Positions 1 through 8,238 of a stretch of DNA of 64,000 bases are shown here, one piece after another. The stretch spans positions 147,717 through 211,716 of the forward strand of contig QZDW01000004.1 of NCBI GenBank assembly GCA_009917545.1, given 5' to 3'. The position numbers were made by a program, and so were the translations under genes. The notes under the pieces are model-generated. The model saw nothing but the letters and a program-made list of their open reading frames with translations, was not told the origin of the DNA and did not search any database. Within the stretch, counting starts at the first letter, position 1; each line of letters opens with the position of its first letter. The DNA comes from a bacterium 1XD42-76. Its GTDB lineage: Bacteria; Bacillota; Clostridia; Lachnospirales; Lachnospiraceae.

Positions 1-654
1 ATATGCCTGCATCTGGAGATAATCCTTCACATCTATGTACTCCATTCCCTCTAATTCATCAAAGGAAAGATCCAGGATATCGTCATTCTCTGCGTAATTA
101 AGTACAAAATCCTCCCAGTATACATCCGCCAGAAGGTTTAAAACTGTCTTGGGCTCTGTATGATACAGGGAAACCAGCTCAGAACAGCGAATCCAGTATT
201 CTGTGGATATCTTCAAATCCGAATCCTGAGTGACATCCAGCTTTTCCTCATCTAAGGAGGTCGATATCGTTAAAAATTCTGCAAGCTTTCCGGCATCCAT
301 CTTCAGTCCGCCTCTCTGGACGACCTTTTCCAGAATGTGGTCAGACAGGATATTGGATTCATTAAATCTGGTGACATTAGGATTCTGCCCTTTGGCCGCC
401 TCCTCATAGTTAAAAGCCATCAGCATATCAGGAGCCCAGCTTTTTACTGCCAGCCGTGCGGCAAGACATACGGAAAATACAAGTACTGCAAGCACTGCGA
501 CCCGAATCCTTCGTTTATTCAGGCGGTCCATTCCGTCCCGCACCTCCAGAACCGACAGCTTTGCTTTCACTCTGAAAAAGCGGTAAATGAAAACAATGTA
601 TAGAAGAGCCAGATATAGAGCTATTATTGGAACAATCGCACTTATTAAAATCAT
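1..654 (-). CDS. Partial membrane protein, possibly Wzz-like chain-length determinant
   Basis: Open frame on the minus strand starting at 654 and running off the window start, so the C-terminus is missing (217 residues visible). The first 20 residues form a hydrophobic segment and a second one lies at about 51-66, followed by a soluble region with the stretch NYEEAAKGQNPN. That stretch recalls Wzz/YveK-type polysaccharide chain-length proteins, but I recognise it only loosely. It follows the metallophosphoesterase in the same direction with a 32-nt gap, so the two are probably co-transcribed, and both may be controlled by the switch at 1654-1934. Confidence 0.5.
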   Translation of the reverse strand, partial: MILISAIVPIIALYLALLYIVFIYRFFRVKAKLSVLEVRDGMDRLNKRRIRVAVLAVLVFSVCLAARLAVKSWAPDMLMAFNYEEAAKGQNPNVTRFNESNILSDHILEKVVQRGGLKMDAGKLAEFLTISTSLDEEKLDVTQDSDLKISTEYWIRCSELVSLYHTEPKTVLNLLADVYWEDFVLNYAENDDILDLSFDELEGMEYIDVKDYLQMQAY

Positions 655-686
655 ATCGTACCTACTCCTTTGTCATACTCTCTTGC

Positions 687-1592
687 TTACGGCCAATCTG
701 CTTCCTGCCGCCCGTTCATATCAATCACAGCCAGCTCAGGCCGGTTATTGATCCTGGGAAGTCTGTTATGCCCTCCCATTCCCCTGGAAACAAAAATCGT
801 ACTGTTCGCCAGGCGGTATACCCCGCCGCTGTATTGTGGGAAAAATCCTGTATCATTGTGATATAAGCCGCCAATAAATGGAAGCCGGATTTGCCCTCCA
901 TGATAATGTCCACAGATGCCCAAATCAATTTCTGCATCTGCAAGCGCTTCATAATAAAGACTGGGATAATGGGCAATCAGCAGCTTGAAACCGGAACTTT
1001 TTTCATATTCTTCATAAAAGGAAGCTCCATATTCTTCATAGCCTTCCGGCGATGTTGTCAGGCCTCCGATCAGAAACCTAGTTTTATGGATCGTCACCTC
1101 CTCCGCCCGGTTGACTAACACATGAACCCCCTTTTCCAGCAGAAGACTTTCAAGGGGACTTCCCTTTTCATACATTAAATTGCTCTCATGGTTTCCCGGG
1201 CTGTAGTAAACAGGTGCAATCTCCACCAGCTTTTCGCATAAAGCGATCACTACATCCAGCCGTTCCTCGTCCGCATTCAGCATGTCTCCTGCCACAGCAA
1301 TCAAATCAGGCTCCAGAGCGGCGATCTGTTCTGCCAAATCTGTATTATTCTGGCCAAACTCCCGATTATGTAAATCAGACAACACTACCATGCGAATGTT
1401 CTCCGCGCCTGTTATTTTGGGTGAGTGTATGTGATAGAACGTTATTTCCAGTTCATCCGAGAGCAGATCATGTCCGCCGAATACCGCGGCGGCAATCAAC
1501 AGCGCGACGCAAAACAGTATGCGCACGTTCCTTCTTTTTGTCCTCTTCTGCCTTTCTTCGGCATCCGGCTTTTCCTGCATTTGCTTTTTCAT
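687..1592 (-). CDS. Membrane-anchored metallophosphoesterase (YkuE-like)
   Basis: Calcineurin-type phosphoesterase of 301 residues. The metal-binding signatures appear in order: SDLH, AGDMLN, PGNHES and GHYHGGQ. A single hydrophobic segment at about residues 22-42 should anchor it with the catalytic domain outside the membrane, as in YkuE-like proteins that act on phospholipid or wall substrates. The start at 1592 is chosen because AGGAGA lies 8 nt upstream; the frame is open further upstream but with no ribosome site. Its 5' end lies about 60 bp from the inverted-repeat segment at 1654-1934, so it is the nearest gene that a promoter in that segment could drive. The substrate is unknown. Confidence 0.85.
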   Translation of the reverse strand: MKKQMQEKPDAEERQKRTKRRNVRILFCVALLIAAAVFGGHDLLSDELEITFYHIHSPKITGAENIRMVVLSDLHNREFGQNNTDLAEQIAALEPDLIAVAGDMLNADEERLDVVIALCEKLVEIAPVYYSPGNHESNLMYEKGSPLESLLLEKGVHVLVNRAEEVTIHKTRFLIGGLTTSPEGYEEYGASFYEEYEKSSGFKLLIAHYPSLYYEALADAEIDLGICGHYHGGQIRLPFIGGLYHNDTGFFPQYSGGVYRLANSTIFVSRGMGGHNRLPRINNRPELAVIDMNGRQEADWP

Positions 1593-1753
1593 ACAGTCTT
1601 TCTCCTTTGTACAGCTTACGTCCGGCAATACAGCCAGTCTTGAAAATATATCAAAATACACATTTTGTATTAATTTTAGTTGCAAATCAGTCATGGGAAT
1701 ATAAAAATAAACCTAAGAATTGGCGCCAAAGATATGCAGGCAAAAAAATAAGC

Positions 1754-1790
1754 CTGGAAAGCTTATCACTGGAAAGCTTATCACTGGAAA
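1754..1790. repeat. 15-bp tandem direct repeat, 2.5 copies, inside the inverted-repeat segment
   Basis: The unit CTGGAAAGCTTATCA occurs at 1754-1768 and 1769-1783, followed by a partial third copy to 1790. It lies downstream of the leftward promoter candidate at 1801-1829. It could be a regulator site or simple replication slippage; nothing in the sequence decides. Confidence 0.8.
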
Positions 1791-1800
1791 ATCCGAATTA

Positions 1801-1829
1801 TTGATATTTTTTTAACGTGATTTTGTAAA
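1801..1829 (-). promoter_or_regulatory. Leftward promoter candidate within the invertible segment
   Basis: On the minus strand TTTACA (1824-1829) is separated by exactly 17 bp from TATCAA (1801-1806). In the present orientation it points at the metallophosphoesterase gene. A weaker rightward candidate has TACAAT at 1870-1875 with TGTACT 17 bp before it. The current switch state therefore cannot be assigned with certainty. Confidence 0.45.
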
Positions 1830-2005
1830 AAAGAAATAATTTTTTCTGTACTTTTTGGCAAAAATGTAGTACAATATGGTCAAAACAAAATCCCATATCA
1901 GTACGATTCTATATATGATACAAAATGTGTATTTCGTTGTTTTATAATCAGGCATCTCTGTCATACTCAGCCTGCCCGTTTATGCCTCCTGCCTTTCTGC
2001 ACAAA

Positions 2006-2848
2006 CTAAGTGACTAATCCCAGCTGTTCCAGCTGTTTTCTGTGCTCCATTCCTGTTGAGATCAAATATATCCTTGTCGTCTCAATCGACGTATGCCCCA
2101 TCAGGTCTGCGAGTTTCACGATATCCCCGCATGCCCGGTAATAGGCAACGGCAAACAGATGGCGCAGATTATGCGGGAACACTTTGGATGACTCCACTCC
2201 GGCATACTGGCAGAGACTTTTCATTTCTTTCCAGATCTGGTGTCTTGACAGACTTTTTTCCCTGGCAGTCACAAAGATTTCCCCGGAATCTGTTTTCTGT
2301 TTCTGCGCAAACAGGAGAAGTTTTCTACAGAGTCTTTCCGGAAGGAGAATCGTTCGTATCTTACCTTTCAGGGAAATATCGGCCCTGCCCTTTCTCACTG
2401 CCTCCACAGTAATATATTTTACCTCTGACACCCGGATTCCCGTGCCGCATATCGTCTCCATAAGAAGCGCCAGCCGTTCCTTTCCTCGTTTTCGTGCAGT
2501 TTCCAACAGCTTTCGGTATTCCTCTTTTCCAAGCTCTTTTTTCTGGTCGCAGAACACCCGCCTTTGTATCCGCAAAAACTTCACCCTGCACTCATCAAGC
2601 CCCAGAAATTTCAGCAGGCTGTTGAGGGCGGACAGCATGGAATTGATTGTGACAGACGCATAGCCTGCCGATATCAGGCTTTCTTTCCACTCTACTGTAT
2701 GCTCCTTATTTAACTCTCTGCTTCCTAACCATTCCGTAAATGTTGAAATATCATGCAGATATTTCTGGATGGTGCCTTTGCTCTTCTCATCCTCTGCCAG
2801 ATACTTGGCAAACTTTTCGATGTCGTCTTTCTTCATGTAATAACCCAT
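2006..2848 (-). CDS. Tyrosine recombinase (Xer/integrase type), copy 1
   Basis: Site-specific recombinase of 280 residues. A SAM-like core-binding domain (about 1-95) precedes a catalytic domain with the Arg of TGIRVSE, the HNLR box, the histidine of LMGHTS and the nucleophile Tyr of TRIYL. It is close to the recombinase at 5908-6750 along its whole length and ends 71 bp from the inverted-repeat segment, so it is the likely invertase. ATG at 2848 is chosen because the paralogue starts at the equivalent residue. The AGGAGG is 28 nt upstream, unusually far, and an in-frame TTG at 2860 is 16 nt from it, so the true start is uncertain. Confidence 0.88.
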   Translation of the reverse strand: MGYYMKKDDIEKFAKYLAEDEKSKGTIQKYLHDISTFTEWLGSRELNKEHTVEWKESLISAGYASVTINSMLSALNSLLKFLGLDECRVKFLRIQRRVFCDQKKELGKEEYRKLLETARKRGKERLALLMETICGTGIRVSEVKYITVEAVRKGRADISLKGKIRTILLPERLCRKLLLFAQKQKTDSGEIFVTAREKSLSRHQIWKEMKSLCQYAGVESSKVFPHNLRHLFAVAYYRACGDIVKLADLMGHTSIETTRIYLISTGMEHRKQLEQLGLVT

Positions 2849-2982
2849 ACGTTTTTTCAACGAGCCTGTGCTCTTTCCTCCTTATTTTATTATGCGCATC
2901 CCCGGAGGCCTGTGGAAACGCTGATCTCCTTTGTCGCTCCCTGTCGTTTCCTCCACAAATTAGGGATACGGTTGCCACGAGC

Positions 2983-4399
2983 CTAAAACTGAAAATAAAT
3001 AAATGCATTCCCCCCATCGTAATAAAACATAAGCACGCCAAAAATCAGTGTGCAAAATACAAACATCCCCCTGAATATATCCAGACGAAACAACGGATAA
3101 TATGCCTGATTTTCCTTTGTCTGCCGCAGACGTGTGACCGCCTGCGCTGCGAATACCAGAAGAATCAGGGGAATGGAGTATATATAGTAATAGCGGATTC
3201 CCGGTGCATTCGTAATAATGCGTGAAAGAATCGTCCACACATCATCAAAGCTCTGTGCCCGGAAAAAGATCTTGGTAAAGCAGGTAAACAGATACATCAA
3301 AATAACAGGGCATACCATAACCGTCCGGCTTCTCAGTACCATTCCGCTTTCTGCGTTGTTTCAACCACTTATGTATGGCCAGTGCCAGCCCGTTTATGCC
3401 TCCCCAGGCTACAAATGTCCAGTCTGCCCCATGCCAGAGCCCGCCAAGCAGCATGGTAATCATGGTATTTACAGCTGTCCGGACGGTTCCCATGCGGTTT
3501 CCTCCCAGTGGAATATACAAATAATCCTGAAGCCATTCAGAAAGGCTGATATGCCATCTGTGCCAGAATTCCGACGGATTCCCTGCCAAAAAAGGAAGGT
3601 TAAAGTTCATGCAAAGATCATATCCCAGGATTCTTGCAGTTCCGATCGCCATATCAGAGTATCCTGCAAAATCACAGTATAGCTGAATCGGATACGACAG
3701 TACGGCAAGCAGGATAGAGAGTCCGCCGAAACAGGCTGGTGCGGCAAACACGCTGTCCACACACACTGACAGACGGTCGGCAATCACTATTTTTTTAATC
3801 ATGCCGTAGATAAAAATCTGAATTCCCTCCTCAAAACGTTCACGGGTCATGGAAACATCCCGGTCAAGCTGAGGCAGAAAATCCCCGGCGCGCACAATCG
3901 GCCCTGCTACAAGCTGCGGAAAAAAGCTGATATACAGCGCGATTTTTTGATAACTTCTGCGCGCCGTCAGATTCTCCCGATACACGTCAATCAGATAGCT
4001 GAGTGCCTGAAAGGTATAGAAAGAGATCTCCATCGGAAGTATGATATAAAAGTCAGAGAGCGCGGTTTTCCCCGTAAGCGGCATTAACGTGTCAAGAAAG
4101 AAATGGAAATATTTGAAAAAGCCCAGCACCAAAAGGCAGCCTGTACAGCCAGCAGCCAAAAGGATACGCGCCCTCTCTGTCCTGCCTTTTGCCCGTTCTG
4201 TTTCAATTCTGAGCGCCAGTCCGTAGGCAAGCGTTGTCTGAACGATTAAAAGTGTCAGAAACCGTACATCCCACCAGGCATAAAAGAGGTAGCTGGCGGC
4301 CAGAAGGATCCGCTGGCGGGCTTCCTTCCCTTTGCAGAGCCGGCACAGAACATAGGTGGAGGCCGCCAGAATAAAAAATGCTTTTGAAAGAAAGGCCAT
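2983..4399 (-). pseudogene. MBOAT O-acyltransferase (AlgI/DltB-like), frameshifted
   Basis: The family consists of multispanning membrane acyltransferases that move acyl groups onto exported polysaccharides or teichoic acid. The main frame (4399 to 3245) has the conserved stretch PSEFWHRWHISLSEWLQDYLY and GGLWHGADWTF, including the active-site His. After about residue 350 it runs into unrelated sequence. The missing C-terminal part (FFRAQSFDDVW and two membrane segments) continues in another frame from 3342 to 2983. The shift lies near 3340 and fits one inserted base or two lost. No homopolymer explains it, so it is probably a real mutation, though a sequencing error is possible. The partner hydrolase upstream is also broken. 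Confidence 0.85.
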
Positions 4400-4402
4400 T
4401 TG

Positions 4403-4731
4403 TCATACTTCCCCTATCATTTTATAGAGCTCCTCGGCTACAAGCCGGTGCCCGGTGCGGTTTAGATGCCCGGTTCCCGGGGATGTATTGGAAAACCCAT
4501 AGGGAACCTCATACGAAGCCTCATACTCCTTAAGAAAGGCGTCTCCCATATCCAGAAACAGAATATCATTCGCCTCGCACCCCTCCACAAAACAGTCATA
4601 GGAGTCCGGTGTGCGTATGACAGACATACTCCCGTCCCGGTTCAAAGATACCTCAGAAGGAGCTCCTCATGTGTATAATTCGTAAAACCGGTATCCAGGA
4701 AAACAATCTTTTCCTTCCCTGTCATCTGCAT
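4403..4731 (-). pseudogene. SGNH/GDSL-type hydrolase remnant, MBOAT partner
   Basis: A short reading frame starts at 4731 behind AAAGGAG and encodes MQMTGKEKIVFLDTGFTNYT before a stop near 4646. A second frame (4645 to 4403) holds what looks like the C-terminal catalytic block of an SGNH hydrolase: FLDMGDAFL, then VPYGFSNTS and GHLNRTGHRL with the late His. The usual N-terminal GDS block and most of the protein are absent. SGNH proteins commonly work with MBOAT transferases in O-acetylation of surface glycans. Deletion plus frameshift makes this non-functional as it stands. Its 3' end is 4 nt from the MBOAT start, consistent with a former operon. Confidence 0.6.
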
Positions 4732-4788
4732 ACTGTCCTTTCTCCTTTGTACCTGTTGTCGGAATTTTTGCCTGTTTCTGTTACCCAT

Positions 4789-5688
4789 CTATTCCAGCAG
4801 CCTGGTTTCCCCGCCATTACTGCTGTCCAAGATGTTTTGCTCCGCCATCTCCTTAAGCTGCTTGACATCTGTGGGGATTCCTGTCATTGCCCGGCTCATG
4901 CTCCCATATATCTTGGCAATTCCCTGCTGCAGCTCATCCAGAATATCGAGATAATCGCTCATTCTCACTTTGACTGTCAAAAGCTGCTCGATCTGCTGCT
5001 CGACTTCCTTCTGGTATACATTCTCCGCTGCTCTCTTTTTAATTGCGGCATCGTCCTCCGCCTGTCTGACAACAAAAGCCGCCTGTGAGCTGGCATCCGA
5101 GACCATTTTTTCCGCCTTAAAGTTTGCATTGGAGACCAGTCTCTCTGCCTGCTGATTCGCGTTGGAGACCATCTTTTCTGCCTGCACCCTGGCCTCTGTC
5201 AGTACATCCGTGATGACTGCAGAACGCTCCTCATAAGCGCTTATCTTTTCCCGCAGCTCCTTTGTAAGCTTCACGTATTCCTCCTCGCTGTCCGTGCCGC
5301 GAAGCTTGATCCTCTCATTCATATCCAAAAGCTCTTTTTCCAGCTGCTCCCTCGCTGCCCTGCTGCTCTCATTCGCCGACTTCAGCTCGTTACAGATGTT
5401 CCGGAGCCGTTCAATCTCTTTCTCCTTCTCCTGCAGAATCTCCGGAATCCCTTCGACTGTTACATCACCGGACGACTGCATAATACGCTCAATCTTCTCT
5501 CCAAGACTCTTGAGCTGTTCCCCTTTCTCCTTAAGCTCACGCTCCATTGACTTTTTTTCTGTACGAATGTTTTCTATTTCGCCCGAAAGATGCTCGATAT
5601 ACTCGATCACATCCCCCTTTCGATATCCGCCAAACAAAGATGTGCGAAATTCCTCAAAGCCATTATCCATATTCTCTGTATCTCCCAT
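4789..5688 (-). CDS. DivIVA-like coiled-coil protein
   Basis: The protein has 299 residues. Its N-terminal block FGGYRKGDVIEYIEHL is the hallmark of the DivIVA/GpsB membrane-curvature domain. A long charged coiled coil follows (about residues 35-250) with heptad-like repeats such as AEKMVSNANQQAERLVSNAN. Such proteins sit at division sites or poles and recruit wall-synthesis or segregation factors; the specific role here is unknown. It is intact, unlike the two broken genes downstream. Confidence 0.75.
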   Translation of the reverse strand: MGDTENMDNGFEEFRTSLFGGYRKGDVIEYIEHLSGEIENIRTEKKSMERELKEKGEQLKSLGEKIERIMQSSGDVTVEGIPEILQEKEKEIERLRNICNELKSANESSRAAREQLEKELLDMNERIKLRGTDSEEEYVKLTKELREKISAYEERSAVITDVLTEARVQAEKMVSNANQQAERLVSNANFKAEKMVSDASSQAAFVVRQAEDDAAIKKRAAENVYQKEVEQQIEQLLTVKVRMSDYLDILDELQQGIAKIYGSMSRAMTGIPTDVKQLKEMAEQNILDSSNGGETRLLE

Positions 5689-5907
5689 TCGTTTTCCTTA
5701 TATATCTGTTCCAGCTGTGTGTGGAGTACCACTAACCCTTGATTGCTTTGAAGTAACAAAATCTATATTTCATAAACATTCAGACTGCGCAGCCGCAAAA
5801 TTGTACCCATTTCGTAACGCACACCCTCACAGCTATTCTGGCAGATCTATGTACTTTTTGTACCGGCATATAAAAATCTGATCTTCAGATGTTTCCTTTT
5901 CCAAACA

Positions 5908-6750
5908 CTAACTGACTAATCCCAGCCTCTCCAGCTGCTTTCTGTGCTCAGCGCCGGTGGAAATCAGATAGATCCTCGTCGTCTCAATCGAAGTATGTCC
6001 GAGCAGGTCAGCAAGCTTCACAATGTCCCCGTTCGCATGATAATAAACCACAGCAAACAGATGGCGCAGATTGTGAGGAAATACTTTGGACTCCTCCACG
6101 CCCGCGTGCCTGCACAAAGCCTTCATGTCCCGCCAGATTTGATGCCGTGACATCCCTTTTTTCCTTGATGTCACAAAAATCTCCCCGGTAGTAATCTTCT
6201 GTTTTCGTGCAAACAGAAGCAGCCTTTTGCAGAGTCTCTCCGTCAAAAGAATCGTACGTATTTTTCCTTTCAGGGAAATATCGGTCCGGCCTTTTATAAC
6301 CGCCTCCACGGTAATGTACTTCACCTCGGAAACGCGGATCCCCGTACTACAGATTGTCTCCATTAAAAGTGCCAGCCGCTCCTTTCCCCGGCTTCTGGCT
6401 GTATCAAGAAGCCGTCCGTATTCATCGCGGCCAAGTTCCCGTCTCTGGTCGCAGAACACTTTCCTCTGAATCTTTAAGAATTTTACCCGATATTCGCTGT
6501 ATCCGAGAAATTTAAGCAGGCAGTTGACAGCCGACAACATGGAATTAATCGTCACCGGCGCATAGTTTGCTAGGATCAGGCTCTCCTTCCATCCGGCCAC
6601 ATATTCTCTGCTCAGCTCTCTTCCGGCAAGCCAGCCGGTGAATACAGCCACGTCATGCAGATATTTACCAATCGTTCCTTTGCTTTTCTCCTCTTGTGTC
6701 AGGTAATTACGAAAATTTTGAATGTCTCCCTTGCTGATGTAATAACTCAT
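5908..6750 (-). CDS. Tyrosine recombinase (Xer/integrase type), copy 2
   Basis: Also 280 residues, colinear with the recombinase at 2006-2848. The differences are scattered substitutions, indicating an old duplication rather than a recent copy. Catalytic residues are present: Arg of TGIRVSE, HNLRH, LLGHTS and TRIYL. I looked for inverted repeats in 5689-5907 and 6751-7036 like those beside copy 1 and saw none. Its target may be the same 1654-1934 segment or a site outside the window. As in copy 1, AGGAGG lies about 30 nt before the ATG, which is unusually far. Confidence 0.87.
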   Translation of the reverse strand: MSYYISKGDIQNFRNYLTQEEKSKGTIGKYLHDVAVFTGWLAGRELSREYVAGWKESLILANYAPVTINSMLSAVNCLLKFLGYSEYRVKFLKIQRKVFCDQRRELGRDEYGRLLDTARSRGKERLALLMETICSTGIRVSEVKYITVEAVIKGRTDISLKGKIRTILLTERLCKRLLLFARKQKITTGEIFVTSRKKGMSRHQIWRDMKALCRHAGVEESKVFPHNLRHLFAVVYYHANGDIVKLADLLGHTSIETTRIYLISTGAEHRKQLERLGLVS

Positions 6751-6949
6751 GTCTGATACTGGCAGAGCACCCCGCCATTTCCTCCTTTTTCTCTCGTATT
6801 AATCTGAAATGACTATCTGTTATTCCGACTATTATGACATATTTCGACACAAAACAGAAGAGAAAATTAAACCCGTGCCTGTCCTTCCTGCTTTCTTTAC
6901 AGCTATATCGGCATCCCCTCCTGAAATGCCATTTTATTGCTTTACAGTG

Positions 6950-6978
6950 TTGACATTGCAGGGTCTGTGCTTTAAAAT
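6950..6978 (+). promoter_or_regulatory. Promoter of tyrA-aroA
   Basis: TTGACA (6950-6955), 17-bp spacer, TAAAAT (6973-6978). A small hairpin (CCGTTT/AAACGG, about 6993-7014) lies between it and the ribosome site of tyrA. It has no U-run, so it is probably not a terminator. Confidence 0.75.
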
Positions 6979-7036
6979 GGTAAAATAGAATAACCGTTTT
7001 GCTTTTCCAAACGGCTGCGGTCAGGAGGAAACATAT

Positions 7037-8131
7037 ATGAAAACATCTATCGTCGGCTTTATCGGGCTGGGACTGATTGGCGGCTCCATTGCCCGCGGGT
7101 TAAAGCGCGCTGACCCACAGACTACGATCATGGCCTATATGAGAACGCGTTCCCGGCTGGAGCTCGCCAAAAAGGACGGCATTGTCGATATCATTCTCGA
7201 CGGAATCAACGAAACTTTGTCTCAATGTGATCTTATCTTTTTATGCACTCCCGTCGAACATAATATCTCATACCTGCAAAAAATCCGCACCTACCTGAAG
7301 CCTGGCGCCATTATCACGGATGTCGGAAGCACCAAGACGGATATCCATGAGCATGTCGTATCACTCGGGATGGAGGATGTTTTTGTCGGCGGACACCCGA
7401 TGGCCGGTTCTGAAAAAACAGGCTACGAGAATTCCACCGACCACCTTCTGGAAAGGGCCTACTATATTATCTGCCCCACTGCAAAAAGCACACCAGAGCA
7501 GATTGATTGTATCACACAGGTGGCGCTTGCCATCGGCGCAATTCCGCTCGTTCTGGACTGTAAGGAACACGATTACTCTGTAGCGGCTGTCAGCCACCTG
7601 CCACACCTGATCGCCTCCAGTCTGGTGACCCTTGTGCGGGACCATGACAGCAAAGAAGAAATCATGAAGCAGCTTGCCGCCGGAGGATTTAAAGACATCA
7701 CGCGGATTGCCTCCTCTTCCCCCGTCATGTGGGAACAGATCTGTATGACAAATGCAGACAACATCAAGCTTCTTTTAAGAAATTATATCGGATCCCTGGA
7801 AACGATATACGACTGGCTTAACGGCGGCAACGGGAATGCCATACACCGGCTCTTCGAGGAATCCGGAACCTACCGAAACAGCTTTTCGGAACACTGGCGC
7901 GGCCCTGTAGCGCCGGAATATTCATTCTCCATCGACGTTGTGGACGAGCCGGGCTCCATCTCCATTATCTCTGCTATCATGGCAGCCAGAGGAATCAGTA
8001 TCAAGGATATTGGCCTGAACCACAGCAGAGAACGCGGGGAAGGGGCTCTGCGCGTATCCTTTTATGAGGAAAGCGCACGATCTGCCGCCTATGAGCTTCT
8101 GGAAAAATATAACTATGTCCTTACGAGCTGA
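7037..8131 (+). CDS. tyrA: Prephenate dehydrogenase with ACT domain
   Basis: Converts prephenate to 4-hydroxyphenylpyruvate with NAD+ in tyrosine synthesis, in the cytosol. The N-terminal Rossmann fold begins GFIGLGLIGGSIARG. The catalytic region includes GGHPMAGSEKTG and SHLPHL. The last 70 or so residues form an ACT domain (FSIDVVDEPGSISIISAIM), which usually binds tyrosine for feedback control. The start follows AGGAGG by 8 nt. aroA lies 107 bp downstream in the same direction without an obvious terminator between, so the two likely share the promoter at 6950. Confidence 0.95.
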   Translation: MKTSIVGFIGLGLIGGSIARGLKRADPQTTIMAYMRTRSRLELAKKDGIVDIILDGINETLSQCDLIFLCTPVEHNISYLQKIRTYLKPGAIITDVGSTKTDIHEHVVSLGMEDVFVGGHPMAGSEKTGYENSTDHLLERAYYIICPTAKSTPEQIDCITQVALAIGAIPLVLDCKEHDYSVAAVSHLPHLIASSLVTLVRDHDSKEEIMKQLAAGGFKDITRIASSSPVMWEQICMTNADNIKLLLRNYIGSLETIYDWLNGGNGNAIHRLFEESGTYRNSFSEHWRGPVAPEYSFSIDVVDEPGSISIISAIMAARGISIKDIGLNHSRERGEGALRVSFYEESARSAAYELLEKYNYVLTS

Positions 8132-8238
8132 TTCGTGTTTTTCCTGAACCTGCCTTCTGTCGTCTCCGGTATTCATACCGATACAAAAACAGGGATTTTG
8201 CAGCGTTTTCTCTGCGCATCCCGGGAATTGAGGACTCT

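Larger units (their letters stand above)
1654..1934. repeat. 281-bp segment bounded by perfect 17-bp inverted repeats (candidate DNA inversion switch)
   Basis: The left arm at 1654-1670 (AAATACACATTTTGTAT) is the exact reverse complement of the right arm at 1918-1934. Each arm is itself a dyad (ATACA-N7-TGTAT at 1656-1670 when read inward), the form expected of a tyrosine-recombinase core site. The 247-bp interior is AT-rich, carries promoter-like sequences on both strands and codes for nothing convincing. A tyrosine recombinase gene ends 71 bp away. The geometry matches invertible promoters such as fimS and the cwpV switch. Inversion itself is inference. Confidence 0.75.

Noticed and set aside
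5689..7036. Second invertible segment beside recombinase copy 2
   Set aside because: I compared both flanks by eye on both strands and found no inverted repeats longer than short chance matches.
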